From positions 806,001 through 870,000 of the forward strand of contig CAXXYD010000004.1 of the NCBI GenBank assembly GCA_963675565.2: 64,000 nucleotides of DNA. The letters run 5' to 3'. The DNA comes from JARRKU01 sp963675565 (GTDB lineage: Bacteria; Desulfobacterota; Desulfobacteria; Desulfobacterales; Desulfosarcinaceae). The notes under the pieces were generated by a model that was not told the origin of the DNA, searched no databases, and saw only the letters and a program-made list of their open reading frames with translations. The position numbers and the translations under genes were made by a program. This document shows positions 1 through 8,400 of this stretch, one piece after another. Position 1 is the stretch's first letter. Every line of letters starts with the position of its first letter.

Positions 1-1
1 T

Positions 2-136
2 AGAATTTTTCATGCTCGAGCGAAACCGTCTGAGATGGAAAGACGAAATTTGCGGCCTATTACTGAACAGGATGCAGAATTAGCGATTAATTGTGTTGGA
101 ACAATTTTGTGTGAATTGGGATGGGCTCAATGGTAA
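2..136 (+). CDS. C-terminal fragment of an unrecognised protein (cut by left edge)
   Basis: This frame is open from the left edge and stops at TAA 134-136, giving about 44 residues that end in CELGWAQW. The composition (RPITEQDAELAINCVG) reads like a real helical C-terminus, not like noise. The fragment lies in AT-rich DNA unlike the GC-rich core to the right, so it may belong to an accessory island. I do not recognise the family. The start lies outside the window, and a chance open frame cannot be excluded. Confidence 0.4.
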   Translation, partial: RIFHARAKPSEMERRNLRPITEQDAELAINCVGTILCELGWAQW

Positions 137-1274
137 TAGGCACAAAAGTAGCGTAGCTGCCATTTGGTGCAATTTTATCTAATCATAGGTCGGAATCAGC
201 ACTTTACTTGAAATTATTTTTTATTTTATTGCAACACTTGACGTTCAATCTCGGCCAGCGAAGCGATATTAAACGGTTTTTTCAGAAGGGATTTTATTGA
301 GTCTAATCAGCCAAGCAAAGAAAGATGTTATTGTATCCTCTCGTGCAAAAAGTAGATGTGGCAAGAAAAAGTAAAAGCTTATCGTAGAACCGCTATATTT
401 GAGATAATGGGGCGGTCCAATTTATAGCATTTTCGGTGCATTTCGCATTGGTGACGTCAAACTGCACGATTGGAGCGAGCCAACTGGGTAAATTACCCCG
501 CTATATGTAATAAATAAAATAAAGAACTGGAGAAAATCTGGTTTCAAAATTATCGCCCTTGTATCTTGTTTGCAATAATTTTTACATTCATATTGGTCAG
601 TTACAACTGGATAAGACTTTCTGAATTATCCGGTTTGCAGGCATACAAAGTGGATAAAACAAAGGGGCCGATATCGGAGCATTTTTTCGCATAAGATTCT
701 GTTATATAATGTATTTTTATTCTGCAACGCGTATAAATACAGGGGGCCGACAACCGACTTTTCTGCGCATCCCAAGCCGATTCGCTATAGGTCTTGCGTT
801 TTGATGCAAGATAATTCGATGGCATTTTAAAAAGGGCGTTTGGTGCCCAGGTACCTGAAAAAAGAGAGTTTTAGATCAGTTTATCCTCTTTTTTCAGACT
901 ATCTGGTCTATGGCTGCCCCTTTTGGGAGAGCACCAAGACCTTTTGGCCATTCCGTGTCCTATTGATCCAACCCAATCAATGAAACTTCGATTATAAGTC
1001 AGGGGGTGTGGAAATTTTTGCCTCGAAACGTTGTTGTACAACACTAATTCCTTCCAGGGACCATCATAGCGTTGGGTGGGTATCCAGAAATTCTAATTTC
1101 ACTTAGAATATGTTGGCGATTCGAAAAGTCTTATGAGGTCACCCCCCTCCTCAAGAGGTACCTTAACCCTGGAATTGCGATACATTTGTAAAATCAGACG
1201 CCGAAACTCAATATTTGATAGTTGGTTTGCACATAAAAATTGTCTCGGCCGTGGTGGGTATAGTGGTGGGTATT
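137..1274. other. AT-rich gene-poor stretch
   Basis: No reading frame here looks like a real gene; the open frames are short and lack ribosome-binding sites. The base composition is clearly more AT-rich than the rest of the window. Two structures stand out. One is a perfect 12-bp inverted repeat, CTGAAAAAAGAG (855-866) with CTCTTTTTTCAG (886-897). The other is an 11-bp tandem repeat, GTGGTGGGTAT, at 1251-1261 and 1263-1273, just beyond the tRNA terminator. The stretch lies on the 3' side of tRNA-Asn, a common integration side for islands. Confidence 0.6.
855..897. repeat. 12-bp perfect inverted repeat
   Basis: CTGAAAAAAGAG at 855-866 is the exact reverse complement of 886-897, separated by 19 bases. 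The transcript of either strand would form an AU-rich hairpin. There is no T-run beyond the stem, so it is not a convincing intrinsic terminator. It may be an insertion-element remnant. Confidence 0.4.
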
Positions 1275-1310
1275 AAAAAAGGGCTTAGCGTCGAAGATCG
1301 CTAAGCCCTT
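1275..1310 (-). terminator. Rho-independent terminator of tRNA-Asn
   Basis: On the minus strand a perfect 10-bp stem (GGGCTTAGCG with CGCTAAGCCC, plus-strand 1281-1290 and 1299-1308) closes an 8-base loop. It is followed by a run of six T (plus-strand AAAAAA at 1275-1280). It lies directly downstream of the tRNA, as expected for a single-gene transcript. Confidence 0.9.
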
Positions 1311-1318
1311 GATTTTGT

Positions 1319-1394
1319 TGGCTCCCCAGCGCGGACTCGAACCACGGACACGGTGGTTAACAGCCACCTGCTCTGCCGACTGAGCTACTGGGGA
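1319..1394 (-). tRNA. tRNA-Asn (GUU)
   Basis: The minus strand reads a complete 76-nt tRNA. It has a 7-bp acceptor stem (TCCCCAG with CTGGGGA), discriminator G, an encoded CCA end at 1319-1321, anticodon GTT within CTGTTAACC, and a T-loop GTTCGAGTC. The gene has its own promoter (1434-1462) and terminator (1275-1310). It points away from the aspS/hisS operon and towards the AT-rich left end. Confidence 0.97.
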
Positions 1395-1433
1395 TCGGGT
1401 TTCGCGATGCATTTCCGTACCGCGAAAATTGGC

Positions 1434-1462
1434 TATTTAGTAGAGCCCCCCTGAAAAGTCAA
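1434..1462 (-). promoter_or_regulatory. Sigma-70-type promoter of tRNA-Asn
   Basis: On the minus strand TTGACT (plus-strand 1457-1462) is followed after exactly 17 bases by TAAATA (plus-strand 1434-1439). Transcription would start near 1427, about 33 bases before the mature tRNA 5' end. The site sits in the short gap between the aspS stop and the tRNA. Confidence 0.7.
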
Positions 1463-1506
1463 GCAAAAATGAGGCCCCTTTCCGATTTGCATTGCCGGTC
1501 CGGACC

Positions 1507-3306
1507 CTAACTCTCGGCGAGCTGGGCGGCTGCCTTGATTCGCAGGGAGAGCTCGTCCAACTGGGCCTTGGCCGCTTCCGATGGTGCGCTGGTAAGCAGG
1601 CAGGCGGCTTTCTGGGTCTTGGGAAAGGCGATGACGTCGCGGATGGAGCTTTCACCGCACAGGAGCATCACCAGACGATCGAACCCGAAGGCGATGCCGC
1701 CATGGGGCGGGGCGCCGGTTCTCAGGGCCTCGAGCAGGAACCCGAATTTGTTTTGGTAGGTTTCGGGGGTCATGCTGAGCAGTTCAAAAATTTTGGCCTG
1801 CAGGTCGTTGTCGTGGATACGGATGCTGCCGCCGCCGATTTCGAATCCGTTGAGCACCAGGTCGTAGGCCCTTGACCGTACGGCCGCCGGGTCACTGGAC
1901 AGCAGGTCGTAATCTTGCTCCAAGGGGGCGGTAAACGGGTGGTGCAGGGCCTCATAGCGCTTTTCGTCCGCGTCGTATTCGAACATGGGAAAATGGGTGA
2001 CCCAGACGAAGTTGAACGCCTTTTTATCAATCATTCCAAGCTTTTCGCCCAACTGGTTGCGCAGATGACCCAGGGCGTCGTTGGTCACTCCGGGTTCATC
2101 GGCCACGAAAAAGACCAGATCGCCCGGCGCCATATCGATGCGCCGGGCCAGGGCGGCTTTTTCATCGTCGGTAAAAAATTTGGCGATGGGCGACTGCCAG
2201 CCGTCCTCGCGCACCTTGATCCAGGCCAACCCTTTGGCCTTGTAAATGGCCACGAATTCGGTGAGGTCGTCGATCTCCTTGCGGGAAAAATCGATGCAGC
2301 CTTTGGCATTGAGGGCCTTGACCAGGCCGCCCTTCCGGGCCACGGAGGCAAAGACCTTGAATCCGGAGCCTTTGACGATATCGGTGACATTGCTCAGTTC
2401 CAGGCCGAATCGCGTGTCGGGCTTGTCCAGGCCGAAGCGGTCCATGGCCTCGGCATAGGTCAACCGGGCAAAGGGCAGGCTCAGTTCACGCCCCAGCACC
2501 GACTGGAACACGTGGGCCATGAGCCCCTCGGCCACGGCCATGATATCTTCTTCGCCCACGAAAGAGAGTTCCATATCCACCTGGGTGAATTCGGGCTGGC
2601 GGTCGGCGCGCAGATCCTCGTCCCGGAAACAGCGCACGATCTGGTAATAGCGATCGAAACCGGAAACCATGAGCATTTGCTTGAACAGCTGGGGCGACTG
2701 CGGCAGGGCGTAAAACTGTCCGGGATTGACCCGGCTGGGCACCAGGTAGTCGCGGGCGCCTTCCGGGGTGCTGCGGGTCAGAAAAGGAGTTTCGATATCC
2801 AGGAACCCGTTGGTGTTGAGATAGTCGCGGACGGCCGCCGAGGCCTGGTGGCGCAGGATGATGTTGCGCTGCAGATGGGGCCGGCGCAGGTCCAGGTGGC
2901 GGTTTTTCAGCCGGATGGTCTCGGACACTTCCACATTGTCCTCGATCATGAACGGCGGCGTTTCCGACGGATTGAATATCCGTAGTTCACTGACCATGAC
3001 CTCGATGGCGCCGGTGGCCAGGCCGGGGTTGACCATGCCTTCGGGCCGCGGCTCCACCTTGCCGCGGACGCCGATGACGTATTCGTTGCGCAGGGTGTGG
3101 GCCTTGGTGTGCACTTCGCCGTGGATCTCGGGGTTGAACACCACCTGGGTGATCCCCTCCCGGTCCCGAAGGTCTATGAATATGACGCCGCCATGATCGC
3201 GGCGACGCAGCACCCATCCCATCAACACAACTTCCCGGCCGACATCGTCGGCGCCCAGCGCTTTGCAATGATGGGTCCTGCGCATATCTCCCAATATATC
3301 AGCCAC
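1507..3306 (-). CDS. aspS: Aspartyl-tRNA synthetase
   Basis: This class II synthetase charges tRNA with aspartate in the cytoplasm. The N-terminal OB-fold anticodon domain begins RRTHHC and contains DHGGVIFIDLRDREGITQ. Motif 2 is visible as FRDEDLRADRQPEFTQVDME and motif 3 as GIAFGFDRLVML, with the bacterial GAD insertion between them. I chose a GTG start at 3306 (VADILGDMRRTHHC, 599 aa) because AAAGGAG lies 8 bases upstream. A longer frame to 3357 adds 17 residues not typical of the family. It follows hisS by 68 bases and is probably co-transcribed. Whether the enzyme is discriminating or also charges tRNA-Asn cannot be decided here; no asparaginyl-tRNA synthetase or GatCAB gene is in the window. 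Confidence 0.97.
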   Translation of the reverse strand: MADILGDMRRTHHCKALGADDVGREVVLMGWVLRRRDHGGVIFIDLRDREGITQVVFNPEIHGEVHTKAHTLRNEYVIGVRGKVEPRPEGMVNPGLATGAIEVMVSELRIFNPSETPPFMIEDNVEVSETIRLKNRHLDLRRPHLQRNIILRHQASAAVRDYLNTNGFLDIETPFLTRSTPEGARDYLVPSRVNPGQFYALPQSPQLFKQMLMVSGFDRYYQIVRCFRDEDLRADRQPEFTQVDMELSFVGEEDIMAVAEGLMAHVFQSVLGRELSLPFARLTYAEAMDRFGLDKPDTRFGLELSNVTDIVKGSGFKVFASVARKGGLVKALNAKGCIDFSRKEIDDLTEFVAIYKAKGLAWIKVREDGWQSPIAKFFTDDEKAALARRIDMAPGDLVFFVADEPGVTNDALGHLRNQLGEKLGMIDKKAFNFVWVTHFPMFEYDADEKRYEALHHPFTAPLEQDYDLLSSDPAAVRSRAYDLVLNGFEIGGGSIRIHDNDLQAKIFELLSMTPETYQNKFGFLLEALRTGAPPHGGIAFGFDRLVMLLCGESSIRDVIAFPKTQKAACLLTSAPSEAAKAQLDELSLRIKAAAQLAES

Positions 3307-3374
3307 CGGCCTTTCTCCTTTCACATGGGACCGCCCGGAATTGCGCGCGGTCGGCATTCTTGTATTCTAGGCAA

Positions 3375-4628
3375 TCATTTCAATTGCTGCCGGAGGTTCT
3401 CCGGCAGATTCGCCAGGGCAATGGCTTTCTGCTCTTTGGTGGCCATGTCCCGCAATACGGCGGTTCCGCTTTCCAGTTCGGCGTCGCCGACAATCAGCAC
3501 CCGTGCGGCGCACAGGCGGTCGGCACGCTTCATTTGTGATTTCAGGCTGCGCCCGGCATAGTCCATCTCCACGGAAACCCCGGCGCTGCCAAGGGCCGAA
3601 AGCCAGCCAAACGCACGCTGCCGGGCACTTTCACCAATGGCCGCGATAAAAAGATCCAGTCCGGGCTGGTCGGCCTGTTGCACCTGGCTGACGATTTCCA
3701 CCAGGCGGTCGAAGCCGATGGCGAAGCCGATGGCCGGGGTGGCCGGGCCGCCCAGGGCTTCCACCAGGCCGTCATACCGGCCGCCGCCGGCAACCGCGCT
3801 CTGGGCGCCCAGGGCATCGGTCTGCAGTTCAAAGGTGGTGCGCGTGTAGTAATCCAGCCCGCGGACCAGGCGCTTGTCATGGACAAAGGGTACATGGAGT
3901 TCCGTCAGGCTGCGGCTCACGGTATCGAAATGGTCGGTACAGGTATCGCAAAGATAATCCATGAGTCCGGGCGCCTCGGAGACGGCCTGGCGGCAGGTGG
4001 GTACCTTGCAGTCCAGGACCCGGAGCGGATTGCGTTCCTTGCGCCGCAGGCAATCCGCGCACAACTGGTCTTCCACGCCCTTGAGAAACGCCAGCAGGGC
4101 CTCCCGGTATGGCGGCCGGCACTGGGGACAGCCCAGGGTATTGATATGGGCGCGGGTGTTGCCGACCCCCAGCCGGTGCAGCAGGGTGTGCAGCATGAAA
4201 ATCATCTGCACATCGACGTAGGGCGATTCAATGCCGAAGGCCTCCACATTGATCTGGTAGAATTGACGATAGCGCCCTTTCTGGGGGCGCTCCCGACGGA
4301 ACATGGGGCCCACGAGATAGAATTTGCGAACCGGGTCCGCGGCATACAGCTTGTGTTGGATATAGGCGCGCACCACCGAAGCGGTGGCCTCGGGACGCAG
4401 AGTCAGCAATTCGCCCTTACGATCGGCGAAGGTATACATCTCCTTTTCCACGATATCGGTATCTTCACCGATACTGCGGGCGAACAATTCGGTTTTCTCC
4501 ATGATGGGAATGCGAATCTCGTGGTAGCCGAATGTCTGGAACAATTCGGCGGCCGTTTTCTCGATGCGCTGCCACAGGGTGACTTCATCGGGCAGAATGT
4601 CCTTGAAACCGCGAATCAGGTTGATCAT
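3375..4628 (-). CDS. hisS: Histidyl-tRNA synthetase
   Basis: This class II synthetase charges tRNA-His. It begins INLIRGFKDILPDE. Motif 2 is FRRERPQKGRYRQFYQ, the histidine-specific box is LVRGLDYYTRTTFE, and motif 3 is AIGFAIGFDRL. A Cys-rich insertion (CPQC, CADC, CKVPTC) of the kind found in many bacterial HisRS is present. The start at 4628 (417 aa) is preferred because AAGGA lies 8 bases before this ATG; the longer frame to 4664 has no such support. It is the first gene of a hisS-aspS operon, with a likely promoter at 4708-4737. Confidence 0.96.
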   Translation of the reverse strand: MINLIRGFKDILPDEVTLWQRIEKTAAELFQTFGYHEIRIPIMEKTELFARSIGEDTDIVEKEMYTFADRKGELLTLRPEATASVVRAYIQHKLYAADPVRKFYLVGPMFRRERPQKGRYRQFYQINVEAFGIESPYVDVQMIFMLHTLLHRLGVGNTRAHINTLGCPQCRPPYREALLAFLKGVEDQLCADCLRRKERNPLRVLDCKVPTCRQAVSEAPGLMDYLCDTCTDHFDTVSRSLTELHVPFVHDKRLVRGLDYYTRTTFELQTDALGAQSAVAGGGRYDGLVEALGGPATPAIGFAIGFDRLVEIVSQVQQADQPGLDLFIAAIGESARQRAFGWLSALGSAGVSVEMDYAGRSLKSQMKRADRLCAARVLIVGDAELESGTAVLRDMATKEQKAIALANLPENLRQQLK

Positions 4629-4707
4629 ATCCTCATTCCTTGCCGGTGCACGTCGATCACTCAAACCGTGCCGATTGCTGCCGGAGCTTTGCTGATGTAA
4701 ACCTCGT

Positions 4708-4737
4708 TACATAGCTTAACTCGTGCAAAAGAGTCAA
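4708..4737 (-). promoter_or_regulatory. Likely sigma-70 promoter of hisS-aspS
   Basis: On the minus strand TTGACT (plus-strand 4732-4737) and TATGTA (plus-strand 4708-4713) are separated by 18 bases. The start would be near 4701, giving an untranslated leader of about 70 bases before hisS. No T-box or attenuator hairpin was recognised in that leader. Confidence 0.5.
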
Positions 4738-4933
4738 CCTCGGATATGATGATCGGGCAGTTCCCGGCGTACGCCTGCCATCAAAACCCAAATATCAAAT
4801 CATGTCTGCGGTCTATTTTATCAAAATCAGGTCCCCCGCCCCTTTTAAGCCTTGGATTTTGGTATTTGACAAGGGTTATCCCTTTACACATATCGATCTG
4901 CCCGCAAGGTTTTCACTTGCACCGAAATTTGCC

Positions 4934-4942
4934 GTCAGGCAT
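4934..4942. repeat. Left target-site duplication of the insertion sequence
   Basis: GTCAGGCAT at 4934-4942 is repeated exactly at 6652-6660, flanking the terminal inverted repeats. Nine bases is within the range known for IS4-family elements such as IS10 and IS50. Confidence 0.8.
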
Positions 4943-6651
4943 CAGCAATTCTAACTGAAGGTTCTTCAGCTTTTCTGGTCGGGGACTAAGGGCTTTTGAA
5001 AATTAATTTTTCGCGATGGCCATAGCCCTTTTTGTCAATAACCCAACGATTTCATTATATAAAATAAAACTAGACTTTACCCCTATATATTGATATTAAT
5101 AACAGCAGGTTAACAATATGTAGGGGCAACTTGCATACCAAAAAACATCTAAGCTTCAGCGCACAGCGAAAAGCCATCTCCGCGCTTTTCCTCCAGATTA
5201 ATGATCACCGGCAATCGGGCAAGGTCGGCTTCGAACTGCACGATTGCCTGATGAGCGCTTTGGCTATGATGTTTTTTCAAGACCCTTCACTGCTTTCTTT
5301 TCAGCGTCGCATGCAAGACAATATGCAATGCTGCAACTTAAAGGCCATGTTCGATGTAAGGGCCATCCCCAGTGACGCTGTAATGCGAAACACTTTAGAT
5401 GCCGTCGATACCAAACTCATCGATCCGTGCTTTGCGATTTTGTTCCAGCACCTGCAGCGGGCAAGACAGCTGTTTGCCTATAAACTGGAAAGCGATCATT
5501 ATCTTATCGCAATTGACGGCTCGCAGTATTTTTCTTCCGAAAAAATTAATTGTCCAAGTTGTCTGACCTATAAGGGCGCAAAAAGCAAACTGCGCTATTC
5601 ACATCAGATCTTGCAAGCCGTCATGCTTCATCCGGACATGCGGCAGGTCATCCCGCTGGCCCCAGAACCCATCATCAATGCCGATGGCAACGTTAAAAAT
5701 GATTGTGAACGCAATGCAGGCAAAAGGCTGGTCAGCAAAATCCGCGCGACCCACCCCAAGCTGAAAATCATGATCACCGGCGATGGCCTTTATTCGAATC
5801 AACCGTTTATTGATGCCTTAAAAGCATCGAACATGTCCTATATTCTTGTGGCAAAACCCACGGACCACAAAACCTTGTTCCAATGCATTGAACAACTTGA
5901 GCCCTTGCACGGCGTCGAACATATGGAACTGATCGATGACAAAGGCAGGCGGCACCATTACCGCTGGGTGAATCATGCGCTTTTGAACGACAGTCGCAAT
6001 GCCGATCATGTGAATTTTTTTGAGTACTGGCTCATTGTGAATGAAAAGGCCACCTACCATAATAGTTGGGTAACCGATCAGCAGGTGAGCAAGCAAAATG
6101 TCGTTGAACTCGTCAAAGCCGGCCGTAGTCGCTGGAAAATTGAAAACGAAACATTTAATACCCTAAAAAACCAAGGTTATCACCTGGAGCATAACTTCGG
6201 CCACGGCAAGCAACACTTGTCGAACAACTTTTTTATCCTCAACGTGTTGGCCTTTTTCATCCATCAGATTCTGGAACTTTGCGATCCCGGCTACCAGTAT
6301 TGCCGTTCAAAATTCAGCTCCCGCCAAGAGTATTGGAACAACTTGCGCGCGGCCATTCGTATCATGCTTTTTGCCGACTATGAGCATCTTTTACGCAATG
6401 TTGCTGATCCGCCAGAAATCCGAGCCCCATAGAACTTGGCCAAATACCTTCATCCAGCGATTAATTCCCTGATCTTCGGGAATCATGCATCGCATTGCCA
6501 TTGCCCAAAATCAGCGCCCTTTTTATCCTGAATCAGTATCCTTGTATCCTACTCACCATTGCTCAAAGGCGTTGTACTTGATGAAAAACCACCTTCTTGG
6601 CTCCTAATCATGATAGGCTTTCTGATGTGCCCTGTTCAATTAGAACCGCTG
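4943..6651 (+). mobile_element. Complete IS4-type insertion sequence (1709 bp)
   Basis: The boundaries come from terminal inverted repeats. The left end begins CAGCAATTCTAACTGAA (4943-4959). The right end, read inward on the minus strand from 6651, begins CAGCGGTTCTAATTGAA, so 14 of 17 positions match. Outside both ends is the same 9-bp sequence, GTCAGGCAT (4934-4942 and 6652-6660). The element carries a single DDE transposase gene (5131-6432). The left non-coding end has a 7-bp inverted repeat, AAGGGCT/AGCCCTT, around 4988-5032. The perfect duplication suggests a fairly recent insertion. Confidence 0.85.
5131..6432 (+). CDS. IS4-superfamily DDE transposase
   Basis: This 433-residue transposase would cut and join the ends of the surrounding element. 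The likely catalytic triad is Asp129 (IAIDGSQYF), Asp218 (MITGDGLYS) and Glu338 (WKIENETFN), the last in a context like the IS4 YREK region. The C-terminus (HNFGHGKQHLSNN) matches a conserved block I associate with this transposase group. The start is a TTG at 5131 with AGGGG five bases upstream. No frameshift or stop interrupts it, so it appears intact. Codon use and base composition are lower in GC than the flanking genes. The exact IS family needs a comparison with ISfinder. Confidence 0.9.
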   Translation: MHTKKHLSFSAQRKAISALFLQINDHRQSGKVGFELHDCLMSALAMMFFQDPSLLSFQRRMQDNMQCCNLKAMFDVRAIPSDAVMRNTLDAVDTKLIDPCFAILFQHLQRARQLFAYKLESDHYLIAIDGSQYFSSEKINCPSCLTYKGAKSKLRYSHQILQAVMLHPDMRQVIPLAPEPIINADGNVKNDCERNAGKRLVSKIRATHPKLKIMITGDGLYSNQPFIDALKASNMSYILVAKPTDHKTLFQCIEQLEPLHGVEHMELIDDKGRRHHYRWVNHALLNDSRNADHVNFFEYWLIVNEKATYHNSWVTDQQVSKQNVVELVKAGRSRWKIENETFNTLKNQGYHLEHNFGHGKQHLSNNFFILNVLAFFIHQILELCDPGYQYCRSKFSSRQEYWNNLRAAIRIMLFADYEHLLRNVADPPEIRAP

Positions 6652-6660
6652 GTCAGGCAT
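6652..6660. repeat. Right target-site duplication of the insertion sequence
   Basis: GTCAGGCAT directly follows the right inverted repeat and copies 4934-4942. The next four bases, CAGC, also happen to match the left IS terminus, which makes the direct repeat look 13 bp long. Confidence 0.8.
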
Positions 6661-6668
6661 CAGCGCGA

Positions 6669-6697
6669 TTGACAAGACTGCCCGTTTTTCGTATTTT
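6669..6697 (+). promoter_or_regulatory. Sigma-70-type promoter of the hyuA-HDAC-epmA operon
   Basis: TTGACA (6669-6674) and TATTTT (6692-6697) are spaced by 17 bases. The start would be near 6705, 35 bases before the hyuA-like ATG. The promoter begins only 17 bases beyond the insertion sequence, so the element landed just upstream of it and left the core intact. Confidence 0.7.
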
Positions 6698-6739
6698 AGG
6701 CCCTTGTTTGCCAATAGCCACAACACGCAAGGATTCGGG

Positions 6740-8395
6740 ATGCTCATAGGACTCGATGCAGGCGGAACGCATACCGATGTCGTCTTACTAGACAAAGACG
6801 GCCCCGTAAACAAGGCCAAGGTTGCCACCAACCACGAAGACTTGTTCCAGACCATCATCGAAGGACTTGAAACCATTATCCGGGGCGTCGATCCCCATCA
6901 CATTCAACGGATGGTGCTCAGCACCACACTGGCGACCAATCTGGTGGTTCAGCAAAAACTTCCGCCGGTGGGCATGGTGGTGGCCGCCGGGCCGGGGATC
7001 GACCCGCAAAATTTTGCCACCAATGGCGACTTTTATGTCACTACCGGGGCCATGGACCACCGCGGCAGGGAAATCGAACCCCTGGACACCAGCAGGATCA
7101 AAGCCATCGGCGAAGAACTGAAGGCCAAAGGTATTGCTTATGCCGGTGTGGTTTCCAAGTTCTCCGCTCGCAACCCCGAGCATGAAAAAAACATGGCCAA
7201 GCTGCTGGCCCCTTATGTCGAACAGGTTTTTATGGGGCACCTGTATTCCGGCAACCTCAACTTCCCCCGCCGCATCGCCACCACATACCTCAATGCGGCG
7301 GTTTCCCCGGTTCACAAAGCCTTTTTCAAGGCGGTACGGGAATCCCTGGCCCAAATGGGACTCTCCATGCCCATCCGCGTCCTGAAACCCGATGGCGGAA
7401 ATATGAGCCTGGATTCCAGCCTGGGATACCCTGCACAAACCATCCTGTCGGGGCCGTCGGCCAGCGTCATGGGCGCCATTGCCTATGCCCCCAAAGAAGC
7501 GACCAGCCTGGTCCTGGACATCGGCGGCACCACCACGGACATGGCGGTATTGATCGACGGCGTTCCCCTGCTGGCGCCCCTGGGCATTGAAATCGGCAGC
7601 TATAAAACGCTGATCCGCGCCCTGCAGACCCAATCCATCGGTATTGGCGGAGACAGCGCCGTCCGGTGGGTGGATGGCGGCCTGACCATCGGACCGGATC
7701 GTTTGGGACGTGCCATGGCCTATGGCGGCCCTGCGCCGACGCCCACGGATGCCTTCTGCGTTTTGGGCCTGGCGGACGGCGGTGATCGCGACCGGGCGGG
7801 AAAAGGCCTTGCCCCGATTGCCGCGAAACTGGGCGGTTCCGTTGAAGATGCCGCCGAAGCCATTTTTACCCTGGCGTGCCGGAAAATCCTGGATGCGGCC
7901 GATGAAATGGTGGCGGCCATCAACAGCAAGCCGGTCTATACCGTGCATGAATTGTGGGAGGGCAGCCGTATCCGGCCCAACCATCTGCTGATTCTGGGGG
8001 GACCGGCCAGCCAGTTCGCCACGAAGCTCAAAACCCTGTATCCGGGAGATGTCGAGGTGGTCCCGCACTGGCAGGTGGCCAATGCCATCGGCTGCGCCCT
8101 GGCCCGCACCACCTGCGAGGTGATCCTGTTTGCCGACACCGCACAAAGGCTGGCCACAGCTCCCGGCGAACATTTTTCGCACGGCATCTCCTCCTCTTTT
8201 GAATTGGAAGATGCAACGGAACTCGCATTGAAACTGCTGCGCGAAAAGGCACTGCGCCGCGGTGCGAACAAAGACCACCTGGAAATGGAAATCGTTGAAT
8301 CATCGTCTTTCAACATGGTTCGGGGATTCAATACCATTGGAAAAAATATCCGCGTCCGGGCGCAGATCAAACCCGGGTTGATCCGAATGGACTAA
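6740..8395 (+). CDS. Hydantoinase/oxoprolinase (HyuA-like) family protein
   Basis: The 551-residue protein has the two ATPase-like phosphate loops of the hydantoinase A / acetone carboxylase family: LDAGGTHTD near the N-terminus and LDIGGTTTDMAVL around residue 260. Family members use ATP to open or carboxylate substrates such as 5-oxoproline, hydantoins or acetone; the substrate here is unknown. No HyuB-type partner subunit is next to it, which argues against a classical hydantoinase. The ATG at 6740 has AGGA 7 bases upstream; an upstream TTG at 6704 coincides with the predicted transcription start and is rejected. It is followed after 5 bases by an HDAC-like gene and then epmA, so the three form an operon. 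Confidence 0.85.
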   Translation: MLIGLDAGGTHTDVVLLDKDGPVNKAKVATNHEDLFQTIIEGLETIIRGVDPHHIQRMVLSTTLATNLVVQQKLPPVGMVVAAGPGIDPQNFATNGDFYVTTGAMDHRGREIEPLDTSRIKAIGEELKAKGIAYAGVVSKFSARNPEHEKNMAKLLAPYVEQVFMGHLYSGNLNFPRRIATTYLNAAVSPVHKAFFKAVRESLAQMGLSMPIRVLKPDGGNMSLDSSLGYPAQTILSGPSASVMGAIAYAPKEATSLVLDIGGTTTDMAVLIDGVPLLAPLGIEIGSYKTLIRALQTQSIGIGGDSAVRWVDGGLTIGPDRLGRAMAYGGPAPTPTDAFCVLGLADGGDRDRAGKGLAPIAAKLGGSVEDAAEAIFTLACRKILDAADEMVAAINSKPVYTVHELWEGSRIRPNHLLILGGPASQFATKLKTLYPGDVEVVPHWQVANAIGCALARTTCEVILFADTAQRLATAPGEHFSHGISSSFELEDATELALKLLREKALRRGANKDHLEMEIVESSSFNMVRGFNTIGKNIRVRAQIKPGLIRMD

Positions 8396-8400
8396 ACCGT

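Noticed and set aside
1194..1412. 72-codon minus-strand frame across the tRNA
   Set aside because: It reads through tRNA-Asn and its terminator, a common artefact.
1915..2985. 356-codon plus-strand frame opposite aspS
   Set aside because: Shadow frame; the aspS reading has all class II synthetase motifs.
4934..6664. A 13-bp direct repeat, GTCAGGCATCAGC, flanking the transposase as target duplication
   Set aside because: The last four bases, CAGC, belong to the left inverted repeat. Aligning the two IS ends requires CAGC on both sides, which leaves a 9-bp duplication; the CAGC after the right copy is a coincidence.
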